A stretch of 64,000 nt of DNA from Brassica napus (taxonomy: Eukaryota > Streptophyta > Magnoliopsida > Brassicales > Brassicaceae). The stretch lies in the NCBI RefSeq assembly GCF_020379485.1, contig NC_063438.1, forward strand, positions 6,280,835-6,344,834, given 5' to 3'. Below the pieces are notes generated by a model. It did no database searches. It saw only the letters and a program-made list of their open reading frames with translations, and had not been told where the DNA came from. Of the stretch, positions 1 to 10,358 are shown piece after piece. Both the position numbers and the translations under genes were made by a program. Position 1 is the first letter of the stretch. Each line of letters begins with the position of its first letter.

Positions 1-109
1 TCCTAGTGTAACAAATGTGTAATACAGTTAGGTACATATAAGCATAAATGGTCAAATTGGTTCAAAATAATTAAACCACTTTTTGTAACATATCTTGTTT
101 TCTGCAACC

Positions 110-182
110 CAACGGACATCTTCTAGTTTTTGCTCCTCAGAGTCTTGCAAACACACCCACCAAAGGGGCAGTATTGTACGTA
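110..182 (-). pseudogene. GH9 endoglucanase 3' fragment (duplicate relic)
   Basis: On the minus strand this stretch reads [14 protein letters not shown], identical to the end of the intact GH9 gene at 19517-22535. It then loses about 10 nt and shifts frame. The match covers only the last part of the final exon. I infer a leftover of a tandemly duplicated GH9 copy lying just upstream of the RLP gene. No other GH9 exon is visible at this end of the window; the rest may lie to the left or be lost. Confidence 0.75.
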
Positions 183-819
183 GGTCATCTCATGTTATGC
201 TCACAGTCTTGCTGATCATCTCATGACATGCATTCAATTCATGGCTTCTTGTTGAGAGCTCCAATCTTAGCTCAAACGTTTCTAAGATAACATTTCTGTA
301 ATATCCAGCAAGATTACGAATAATTGCATTCACATTATGTTTGGATTCATATTCCCTGTCGTTACTTCTCCGGACAATGCGGAGTTGTTCTGGTCAAACA
401 CCATTACATCATAAATTCCGGTTTAACAATTTTTAATTACCGAGAACGTTACGTGATCACACGTTGCTCCGTGCTAACTTTGAAAATTGACAATCCACAA
501 ACAAATTCAAAGTCCATGCCACTTGTTCCTTTGAGCTTGGACACTTGAACATATTTTTCAGCTTGGCAATAAATTAGCTACAACATAACGTCATCACTTT
601 GTCCCGTCACTAACTTTGAAATTTGACAATCTATAAACAAACCAAAACCAAGCTAGTGCCGTCCTTAACTTGTCAAAGTGATGTCATTAAGTTGAAAAAG
701 TCAACTTTCCATTATTGGAGTGGCCCCAAGATAAATAACTCACATGGCTTTAACTTCTTTGGATCAACTTGTATTCTAAATGGCAACCACATTTTTATCA
801 TTCTTCTTATAATGATTTC
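183..819. other. 5' flank of the RLP gene
   Basis: This is the spacer between the GH9 relic and the RLP start. The short open frames here resemble no protein I recognise. It should hold the RLP promoter and leader, but I could not place a TATA box or transcription start with confidence. Confidence 0.4.
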
Positions 820-3007
820 ATGACTACCATGTTGGAATCACTCGTGCGTTTTCATTTTCTCACGCTACTTTTACTCTGTTATGTCTCCCCTTCAAGCCTC
901 TTGCGTATAGATGATCTCGTCCCTGGTCAGGTTTCTTGTCATCCCCGCCAGAGTGAAGACTTTACGCTGTTCAAGAACGAGTTTGAAACTCGTGGTTGCA
1001 ACCATAGTGACAACTCTAATGGAGTCTGGTGTGATAACTCCACGGGTGCGGTCACGAAACTACAGCTCACGTCCTGTCTTAGTGGAACTTTGAAGCCTAA
1101 CAGTAGTCTCTTCACGCTGCATCAACTGCGTTACCTTGATCTCTCTGGCAACAACTTCACCTCCTCTTCACTCCTTTCCGAGTTTGTCAATCTCAATAAG
1201 TTAGAGGTTTTGTCTCTTTCCTCTAATGGTTTCATAGGTGAAGTCCCTTCCTCATTTAGTAACCTAAGCCAGCTTACCTATTTAGGCCTTTCCCATAATG
1301 AGCTCACTGGTAGTTTCCCATTTTTGAGGACTCTAAGTAAGCTTTCCTATTTAGATCTTTCCAATAATCACTTCTCAGGAACTTTGAATCCCAACAATAG
1401 CCTCTTTGAGTTGCACCAACTCATTACACTTAACCTTGCTTTCAACAACTTCATTTCTCCTGTCCCTTCCCAATTTGGAAATCTCAAAAAACTAGAGGTG
1501 TTTTCTCTTTCCAATAATGGCTTCTTTGGCCAAGTTCCTCCCACAATTAGTAACCTAACTTGGTTAACACGTTTGTTCCTTGACAGTAATGAGCTCACTG
1601 GTAGTTTACCACTTGTACAAAACCTAACCAAGCTCTATGATTTAGTACTTTCTGATAATCACTTCACTGGAACCATCCCTTCTTCTCTACTTACTATGCC
1701 TTCCTTGGAATATCTTGATCTACGCGGAAACAATCTCGCAGGATCTTTTGAAGTTCCAAACTCATCTAATTCATCTAGACTCCAGGTCCTGTTCCTTGGG
1801 GACAACCATTTTGAAGGAAAAATCCTAGAGCCTATCTCAAAACTCACCAACCTCATTCGTCTCGGCCTTTCTTCTCTAAACACAAGCAACCCAATTGATT
1901 TAACATTCTTATCCCCTCTCAAGTCTTTGTTCTCCCTTGATCTATCCGGTAATAGCATATCACCAGCCAGTTTAACTTCAGATGCAAGCATCCCATTGAG
2001 CATAAGATTATTGCTATTGTCACACTGCAACATCACTGAGTTCCCAAACATCTTGAAGACCCTTCAAGACTTACAGCATATAGACATGTCCGACAATGGA
2101 ATTAGAGGAAGAGTCCATGCATGGTTTTGGGAACTTCCTCGCCTGAGTTCAATGGATTTTTCAAACAATGTTTTCAGTGGTTTTGAAGGTTCAGAGGAAG
2201 TTTTGGTAAATTCATCTGTGAGGATATTAATATTGGCTTCAAACAGTTTTGAAGGAGCACTTCCTGATCTGCCACTCTCTATTGTATCCTTGTCTGCTTG
2301 GGGTAATGGTTTCAAAGGGAACATACCTTTATCACTGTGCAACCGCAGCTCTCTCATGGTTCTTGATCTATCCGACAACAGTTTCACAGGTTCAGTTCCA
2401 AGCTGTTTGAGTAACTTGACGTTATTGGTTCTCCGGAAGAACAGTTTAGAAGGAAGCCTCCCAGAGATGTTCCATACCAGTTCCTCGCTTCGGACACTTG
2501 ACGTTGGCTACAATCAACTAACTGGAAAGCTTCCAAGGTCTCTTCTAAATTGCTCCTCTCTAAAGTTTCTAAACATTGAGAACAACAAAATCGAAGACGC
2601 GTTTCCTTTCTGGCTCAAGGCTTTACCAAACTTGCAAGTCCTCATCCTCCGTTCAAACAGATTCTATGGTCCTATCGCTCCTCCTGATCAAGGTCCTCTA
2701 GCATTTCCTCAGCTGCACATATTTGAAATATCTGATAACAATTTCACCGGAAGCTTGCCAGCAAACTACTTTGTGAACTGGAAAGCATCATCACTCCAGA
2801 TGAGTGAAGATGGGAGTATATATATGGGATATGAAGAGGATACTTCATTTTCCATAAATGGTTACTATATTTACCAAGATGTTATTGATTTGAGATACAA
2901 AGGTCTAGTTATGGAGCAAGCAAAGGTCCTTAGTTCCTACGCCACCATAGATTTTTCAGGGAACAAATTTGAAGGAGAGATTCCTGAATCCATTGGTCTC
3001 TTGAAGG

Positions 3008-3012
3008 CATTG
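3008..3012. repeat. Target-site duplication, left copy
   Basis: CATTG directly precedes the element, which begins TGATAG. The same five bases recur at 8391-8395. Confidence 0.95.
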
Positions 3013-3371
3013 TGATAGACTTTTGTAGATTGAAAGACTGAGAGATTTGTAAAAGTACTCGTTTATTGAAAATAGAAATAGCTTTGCAAGTTCAGATTCA
3101 GATCATCATCTCATGACGATAATGATCTTCATCTACGATCTCATAACGATCGCCCCTAGACTCATAGCGTCTACAAAGAACATACAAAGCATAAACCCCA
3201 AATACAAATGATACTCTCCCTCATATACTACTCGAGCTTCCTTGGCAGTTAGACTCTAACCGCTAACCTTCTTCCTCTCCCAGAGTCTCTCCCTCCAGCT
3301 TTGCCACGTCACTCACAGATTCATTTAAATGTTTCTTCCCGCGCCTCACATAAGAACATTTGAACCTATCA
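3013..3371 (-). repeat. 3' LTR of the gypsy element
   Basis: 359 bp, TGATAG...CTATCA. The first 109 nt met on the minus strand (3371 to 3263) also encode the C-terminus of the gag-pol frame. Confidence 0.95.
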
Positions 3372-6300
3372 ATACTCCTCCCTTTGAAACCAAGCTTGTC
3401 CTCAAGCTTGAAAGATGGATAATCCTGCACAAAGGTGCGAAATGTAACCCAAGAATTCTCATGTGACGGTTTTCCCACCGAGCTAACCAAACGCTCCAAA
3501 TAACCCTCCGCATCATAACGCGTTGCCAAGACTTCCAACGGCTCTGGCACAGCTTCCACTTCATCAATACAACCCTCCGGTAATGGATGAACCACTCGAT
3601 CAACCCCCAACGCAGCTTTCAACTGCGAACAGTGAAACACTGGATGGATGCGAGAAGATGGTGGGAGATCCAACTTATAAGCCGCCTTACCAACTCTAGC
3701 AATCACACGATATGGCCCAAAATATTTCGCCGCTAGCTTCTGGCACACTCGGTGTGACACTGACTGCTGTCTGTAAGGACGTAGCTTCAAGTAAACCAAC
3801 GCACCCACTTCAAAAGACACATCCCGGCGATGCTTATCAGCTGTTTTCTTCATTATATCATGCGCCCGAGAAAGATTCTGTTTGATCAACACCAACACAC
3901 GATCACGTTCACGCAAAGATGTCTCCAAATCAAAGTTTTGCGTAGACCCCTCTTCAAACTTTACTAAGACAGGAGGCTCACGACCATAAATCACATGAAA
4001 GGGTGTTGTCTTCAGTGCCGTATGAAACGACGTGTTGTACCAAAACTCAGCCCAAGGAAGAAATTTACGCCATGTACGAGGATGAGCAGACGCAAAGCAC
4101 CGGAGATATGTCTCAAGACAGCGGTTCAACACTTCGGACTGCCCATCAGTTTGAGGGTGAAAGGCAGTGCTGTACTTGAGATGTGTTCCAGCGAGACGAA
4201 ACGCTTCCTTCCAAAACGAGCTCAGAAAAATACGGTCTCGATCAGAAACAATACTGGTAGGGAACCCATGTAAGCGCACAATACCTTCCACAAAAGAATT
4301 CGCCACATCCACTGTTGAGAAGGGATGACGCAGACTCAAGAAATGTGCATATTTACTGAGTCGATCAATCACCACTAACACGACATTGACGCCCTGCGAT
4401 GTAGGTAAGCCCTCAATAAAGTCCATGGATACATCTTCCCACACCCGTGTAGGTAAAGGTAGGGGCTGAAGTAATCCTGCTGGAGACAGCGTAGAAGACT
4501 TATGCGTCTAACAGATGATGCATTCTTGAACATACTGCTGCACTGAACGAGATATGCCTTCCCAATAGAAAGACCTCTGCACACGCTTTAAAGTCTTCAA
4601 CACACCCGAATGACCTCCTCCCAAACTATCATGTGCTTCATGTAAAATCAATGGAATAAAAGAAGAAGTCTTAGGCACCACCAACCTTCTTTTGTACCAT
4701 AAACGACCCTCCAACACTTGATAGTTGTCATTGAGTAAAGAACGATCCTGCACCCTCCGTATAGTATTCTGAATTCCCTGATCAGCCTCAATTTCCTTAT
4801 AGATATCTTGGAGTTGTATCACCGTGGGCGTTGTCAATGACATCAAAAGAGACGAGGTCGACGCTTCCAACACACTCATGCTTCGAGACAACCCATCTGC
4901 TGCTTTGTTCTCACATCCCGGTTTGTACAAAATATCAAAGTCGAAACCCAACAAGTGAACCAACCAACGCTGATACTCCATATTGACCTCTTTTTGCTCC
5001 AAAAGAAATTTGAGACTCCGCTGATCAGTATGCACAATAAACTTCCTTCCCAATAAGTAATGCCTCCACTTCCGAATAGCCATCACCACTGCCATTAACT
5101 CCCGTTCATAAGCAGGTTTGAGCTTATCTCTATCAGTTAGCGCATGGCTAAAGAACGCTATAGGACGCTTCTCCTGCATAAGAACCGCACCCAAACCCAC
5201 GCCTGAAGCATCTGTCTCAACAATAAACGGCTTCTCAAAATCAGGCAGCGCCAAAACAGGAGCTGAACACATCGCAGACTTTAACTCCTCAAATGCAGTT
5301 TGCGCTGCCGTAGACCACAAGAAATGATCCTTCTTCAATAGACTGGTTAACGGTTGAGCAATGATACCATAATGCCACACAAAACGTCGATAGTAACCCG
5401 TCAGACCCAAGAAGCCTCGTAAAAGTTTAACATTCTTTGGAATCGGCCAAAGTCGCATAGCTTCTGTCTTCGCACTATCAGTTGAAACACCATCCTTAGA
5501 AATGATGTGACCCAAGTACTCCACCTGAGTCATCCCCATCACACACTTCTTCTTATTGGCAAACAACGGATTCTCCTGAAATACTTTCAAAACCGCTTCC
5601 AAATGTTGGACATGAAGCTCGACTGATTTACTGTAAACCAGCACATCATCGAAGAACACCAAAACGAAATCTCGCAGAAACGGTTTGAAAATCTTGTTCA
5701 TGAGTGCCTGAAACGTAGCAGGAGCGTTGGTGAGGCCGAAAGGCATCACCAAAAACTCGTAATGACCCTCCATCGTACGAAACGCCGTTTTGGGAATATC
5801 CTCTTCCACCATTCGAATCTGATGGTACCCAGAGCGAAGATCAAGCTTAGAAAACACCACTGCACCATGTAACTCATCCAACAGTTGATCAATGACAGGA
5901 ATCGGAAACTTGTCCAAAACAGTAACCCTATTGAGAGCCCTGTAATCCACACAAAACCGATGACTATTGTCTTTCTTCTTGACCAACAAAACCGGACTCG
6001 AAAATGGACTGGTGCTAGCTCGTATAATCCCTGATTGTAACATGTCATTCACCATCTGCTCCATAACTAGTTTAGTGGCATGAGGATAGCGGTAGGGACG
6101 TACTGACACCGAAGAAACGCCAGGAATGAGTTGGATAGCATGTTCACTCCCTCGAAAAGGAGGTAACCCTTGAGGCAAAGCAAACACAGAATCCCACTGC
6201 TGCAACAACTTTGAAATAGCTGGATCACACTCTGGTTCCGACAAGCTCTTCACCGTACTTGCCAAAGAAACACCCTGATCTGCAAACTGCTTCACCACCC

Positions 6301-7990
6301 CAGACGTCAATGATTTAAGAGATAAGCGAGATCCATGTAAACTCCGATCTCCTAACAACGTCACACGCCCTCCTTGGTAAAGAAAAGAAAGTTCTTGTGC
6401 CTTCCAATCCATTTCACACCTCCCGAGAGTCTCCAACCATTGAACCCCCAAAATCACATCTACAGAACCCAGCTCCAAAGTAAAGAAATCAGAAGTGAAA
6501 CCCGTAGTGCCTAACTGAAAAGACACGTCCTGGCACACCCCCAATCCTTTCACCACCACACCATTTCCCAACAAAACATCCAAGTTACTCGCAGCACACA
6601 TCTTCACACGCAACCTTTGTACCACCGAAGGAGATATGAAGTTGTGTGACGCCCCACTGTCTAACATCACCACGACCTCACTTCCAGCAATACTACCCAG
6701 TAACTTCATAGTCTGAGGTGAATCAATACCCAAGAAAGCACAAAACGATAATGTTTTTACTTCTGGAGTCTCCATCGTCTCAGCCCATATCTCTTCCTCC
6801 GTAGAATCCATCAACTCCACCTCAAAACCATTGATCACCGTAAGTACTCTATACTCTTTCTTAGGACAAACAGCCTCATGTGCCTTAGACCACTTTTCTC
6901 CACACTTGAAACAGAGTCCCTGCCTCCTCATAGCATCCAATTCCGCGTCGGAATGACGTTGTCGTGGTCTTTGATACGGCTTAGACGGAGCAACATTCTC
7001 CTTTTGAGTCTTTGTATCAAGCACAAAAGCCTTCTGAGTATTAGAAGAATACCCCACCGATCGAGCATTGTTATTGGTTGAAGTAGTCTGTTGCTTGGGT
7101 ACATAACGAGGACTCTCTCCCAGCACCTTGCAAAACGTACTAGACTCCATCTTTAACACCGCTGCAATGTAATTAGATAGACCCTGAGGTTCCTTCATAC
7201 GGATGACTTCTTTCATTTCTCTGGTCAAGCCGATGTAAAAGATCCTCTCCAAATGATGATCATCCAACCCTGACACTTGAGCAGACAAATCCTCAAACTC
7301 TGATACGTAATCAGCGATAGATCCAGTTTGACGGATTGAGAACAACCTTGTGCTAGGCTCATCTTCAATTGACTCTGAAAAGCGCACACAAAGGCGTTGC
7401 TTGAAGTCTTGCCAGCTCTGGAAACCACCTCGACGCATCACCCAAGCATACCATTTCTTCAACGCTCCCTTCAAACACAATGGAACAAGATCCAACCTCG
7501 ACTCTTCATCATATCATCCCAGCTCATAAAAATACTCCACATCAACCATCCACTCAGAGATTCGAGAACCATCACAAAACGGCATCTCAAGCTTCTTCAA
7601 CATGTTCTCGCGATTATCCAGATTCAACTGCTCCTCACGGTAACCAAACGGAGAGTGATCACGCACCCTTTCATATCGAGGACGGCGTACCTGAGATTGA
7701 GACGATGATAACACCGGATCTCGTAGCGGAGAACAGATCGGTGATCGATCAATCACCGGCTGTTTACCCAACGCCTTAAGTACCGAATCGAGCTTCGAAT
7801 CCATTGACGACAGCTTCGTATCGACTGAATCAACTCGCGCTTCCAACGAATCGAATCGATCATCCTTTACCTTCGCATCCGTACACAACTTCTCATACGC
7901 TCCCATCAGAAACGTCACCTGACCTTGAATCTTCGTCGGATCCATCGATACGTCAGAATAACCGGATTTAGACGGAGAAGACGAAGACAT
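3263..7990 (-). pseudogene. gag-pol polyprotein with two nonsense codons
   Basis: A single frame runs from ATG 7990 to the stop at 3263, broken by TGA at 7514-7516 and TAG at 4508-4510; the frame is kept across both. Domains in order: retrotransposon gag with the KWYAW region; a zinc knuckle with unusual spacing (CFKC, then H and C); aspartic protease with [11 protein letters not shown] with LRSGYHQI and FFDD; RNase H with [10 protein letters not shown]; an integrase HHCC zinc finger followed by a DDE core (MDFIEG, VSDRD, QSEVLN); and a C-terminal chromodomain-like segment. The frame passes over the polypurine tract into the LTR. An earlier in-frame GTG at 8018-8020 is open, but ATG 7990 starts a sensible gag. 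Both stops fit C-to-T changes (CGA to TGA, CAG to TAG) on the coding strand, as expected of methylated plant transposons. Confidence 0.9.
3372..3386 (-). other. Polypurine tract
   Basis: The minus strand reads AAAGGGAGGAGTATT directly next to the 3' LTR. This is the expected plus-strand primer site. It lies inside the coding frame. Confidence 0.8.
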
Positions 7991-8016
7991 AGGCGCGTTT
8001 GAGAGATCGAACCGTT

Positions 8017-8027
8017 TCACCGCACCA
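8017..8027 (-). other. Primer-binding site, tRNA-Phe-like
   Basis: One base after the 5' LTR the minus strand reads TGGTGCGGTGA. This is the exact complement of the 3' end of tRNA-Phe(GAA) (...TCACCGCA plus the added CCA), as judged from the tRNA gene at 38473-38545. The match is 11 nt. Confidence 0.65.
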
Positions 8028-8028
8028 A

Positions 8029-8390
8029 TGATAGACTTTTGTAGATTGAAAGACTGAGAGATTTGTAAAGGAAGTACTCGTTTATTGAAAATAGAAATAG
8101 CTTTGCAAGTTCAGATTCAGATCATCATCTCATGACGATAATGATCTTCATCTACGATCTCATAACGATCGCCCCTAGACTCATAGCGTCTACAAAGAAC
8201 ATACAAAGCATAAACCCCAAATACAAATGATACTCTCCCTCATATACTACTCGAGCTTCCTTGGCAGTTAGACTCTAACCGCTAACCTTCTTCCTCTCCC
8301 AAAGTCTCTCCCTCCAGCTTTGCCACGTCACTCACAGATTCATTTAAATTTTTCTTCCCGCGCCTCACATAAGAACGTTTGAACCTATCA
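8029..8390 (-). repeat. 5' LTR of the gypsy element
   Basis: 362 bp. It is identical to the 3' LTR apart from three substitutions and three extra bases (GTAAAGGAAG versus GTAAAAG). It should hold the element's promoter. Confidence 0.95.
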
Positions 8391-8395
8391 CATTG
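8391..8395. repeat. Target-site duplication, right copy
   Basis: CATTG follows the terminal CA of the element and matches 3008-3012. Confidence 0.95.
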
Positions 8396-8877
8396 ATTGC
8401 GCTCAATTTCTCGAACAATGCATTTACAGGCCATATTCCTCTTTCTTTGGGAAATATTACACAGCTCGCTTCACTAGACTTGTCAAGAAACCATCTCTCT
8501 GGGACTATTCCTAATGAACTCAAGGCCCTCACGTTTTTGGCGTTCTTAAATGTGTCTCATAACCAACTCACCGGTGAAATACCACAAGGAACACAAATTA
8601 CTGGACAATCTAAATCCTCCTTCAAAGGGAATGCAGGTCTTTGTGGACTTCCTCTCCAGGAAAGTTGTGCCAGCACTAGTGTGCCACCGTTACAAGATCT
8701 GAATCAAGAAGAAGAAGGAGAAGTGTTGAGCTGGAAAGCAGTGGCTATAGGATATGCTCCTGGATTGTTGTTTGGATTGGCATTAGGTCGAGTGATTGCT
8801 TCATACAAGCCAAAGTGGCTCGCCAAGTTAAGCCGTTTGTATTATTTTGGTTTTCTCACTTGATATTGGAATCTTTG

Positions 8878-9557
8878 TGTAATCATTCTCTCTTTTTGGC
8901 TTGGCCTCTTTCTTTTCACTCAGTTTTTGTTCTCACTCACTCTCTCTGTTTCTACTTGTGTATATCATCACACAAGCACACACACTCTCTTTACTCTCTC
9001 ACGTTTGTCTTTGTGTTTGTAGAGAGAAGAGAGTAACACTTTGTATGTCTACGTTTTAGATCTTTTTTTTTCATTTTTAATTATTCTTCAAACACATCCA
9101 TACATACTTATAGTAGATTTCTCTACTAACTCCACTTACACTTATAGCTTTACCTACTCTCATTTGTCCATACCTCTACATTAGGCCATAGACTTAATTC
9201 TACAAGCAAAGCTTATCTTATAACAACAACTCTTAACAACTTCAACTCCAACTTACTTAGTTAGCTTACCAACTAACTAGTTTCTTTTAATCTTCTTGTT
9301 CTTTAACTTCTAGTTACACAACCCAACTTACTTGGACTTCATGTTGTCCACGTTAGTCTTCTTGTTGTTCCTCCGTTTCTTGCACGTTAAGCTTTCTTCT
9401 TCTTCTTCCGTGGATGGTAAGCTATCTCTTTCTTCCACTTCTTCATTCTTCTTCTAGGTGATTCCTTGGTCACTTCTTCATTCTTCTTTTCTTGTGTGGC
9501 AAGCTTCCTTGCTTCCACTTCTTCTCTTGGAGGATTTATCAAGATCCAATCTCAACA
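8878..9557. mobile_element. Solo LTR, 680 bp
   Basis: It begins TGTAATC and ends CTCAACA, and is flanked by the 5-bp duplication CTTTG (8873-8877 and 9558-9562). The paralogous copy near 15530 has an uninterrupted CTTTGTCGA, an empty site that confirms the boundaries. No internal retroelement domain is present, so it is a solo LTR left by recombination between the two LTRs of a full element. CT-rich content and lack of coding sequence leave Copia versus Gypsy undecided. Confidence 0.85.
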
Positions 9558-9562
9558 CTTTG

Positions 9563-9904
9563 TCGAACCATTTATGGTCTAGTAACAAAGCAGTTCCTTG
9601 TATTATCTTTTTTTGTTATGTTCTTGTGCAATGAAGTCTGTATCTGTATTCGAACAAGAAACAGCAGAAGGAATGTCAATACATCTATGTTAAACACTTG
9701 TCACTGATTTGGGTTGATGACAATGATATGGTGTGGAACAGTGTAGGTAATTTCGCAAATGGAATATTTTAACCGTAAACGAAATGGAGAATCAAACCAA
9801 ATAGTAAGTAGTAACTGTAAAGAATCAAAACTTATAGTAAGACCTCTCTCCTTATAAAGTTCCTATCTCAAAAGAAGTATGAAACTGTGACTCAAACCAA
9901 AAAG
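9563..9904. other. Duplicated RLP/UBA intergenic segment, copy A
   Basis: It matches 15531-16038 with small gaps and no coding potential. It links the RLP 3' end to the UBA-gene relic in the first duplication unit. Confidence 0.75.
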
Positions 9905-9958
9905 CTAAGTGGAGTACATCTGGTGGAGAATTTTAGAGCCAAAAGAACCAGAAGTAAT

Positions 9959-9996
<38 letters not shown>

Positions 9997-10358
9997 GAAG
10001 TAATTCTGTGCACAGTTGTATCCAAATCCCTGTACTCCACTCAGTATCAGACTTTAAGTAGTACTCTTTCTTGTCTTCTGGTCTAAACCAGGCAATCCTG
10101 TTGCGGATGTCTCTGACGGTTTGGTCTGATCTAAAAAGAATCCATACCTGTACCCCAGATTCACCATCGTTCAAAACGATTTCTAGTTCTACTGTAGTAG
10201 TAGTAGTAGTAGTAATAGGAACAGGGGATAACTCTTCTTCAACATCCTTATCCTTTACATTTTCCTGTTCATATAACCAGAAAGACAAAACACAATACTC
10301 AGAAGGCAAAAACGAGAAACGCAAAACAACATTGAGTTCCCTTATTTGAAAGCATCAA
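9905..10358 (-). pseudogene. UBA-like gene copy A, last-exon relic
   Basis: It matches exon 8 (16039-16356) and adjoining intron of the intact gene, keeping the acceptor before the codons for ENVKD and the ESGVQVW segment. It has a 1-bp deletion after the KSDT codons that shifts the frame, and it carries a poly(T) insertion. Helitron DNA follows at 10359. The rest of this copy appears only as a short exon-7 region around 14460-14620. Confidence 0.85.
9946..10006 (-). mobile_element. Poly(A)-only retro-insertion with 15-bp duplication
   Basis: AACCAGAAGTAATTC occurs at 9946-9960 and 9992-10006, flanking nothing but 31 T residues. The intact paralogue at about 16080 has a single copy of the site. 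The structure fits target-primed reverse transcription of an RNA that was truncated down to its poly(A) tail. Confidence 0.85.

Larger units (their letters stand above)
3013..8390 (-). mobile_element. Ty3/gypsy chromovirus, complete with both LTRs
   Basis: A 5,378-bp LTR retrotransposon on the minus strand, with LTRs of 359 and 362 bp beginning TG and ending CA, 5-bp target duplications CATTG, a primer site, one long gag-pol frame and a polypurine tract. The order protease, RT, RNase H, integrase makes it Ty3/gypsy. A chromodomain-like C-terminus makes it a chromovirus. The small size and short LTRs suggest the Reina clade, but I cannot place it without a tree. The LTRs differ by three substitutions and one 3-bp indel, so the insertion is recent. 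Two in-frame stops interrupt gag-pol, so this copy is probably not autonomous. Confidence 0.95.
820..8863 (+). pseudogene. LRR receptor-like protein, split by a gypsy element
   Basis: Cell-surface receptor-like protein of the Cf-9/RLP type, a class that senses microbial or developmental signals with partner kinases. The reading frame runs 820-3012 (731 codons) and resumes at 8396-8863 (155 codons plus stop), in phase once one copy of the 5-bp target duplication is ignored; about 886 residues together, normal for the family. ATG 820 (or 829) is chosen because a hydrophobic signal peptide follows. Then come the N-terminal cap with its WCDN cysteine motif, many LRRs with the LxxLxLxxN pattern, an island around the [10 protein letters not shown] segment, terminal LRRs, an acidic EEEGE stretch, and a transmembrane helix with GxxxG-type spacing before a short basic tail. 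The chromovirus at 3013-8390 cuts the coding sequence after KAL, so a normal receptor is not expected. By synteny it is closest to the At2g33020-33060 RLP group; the exact orthologue is uncertain. Confidence 0.9.

Noticed and set aside
10071..10349. Plus-strand frames over the UBA last exon and its relic
   Set aside because: Antisense shadows of the conserved exon; the Val run is the translated GTA repeat.
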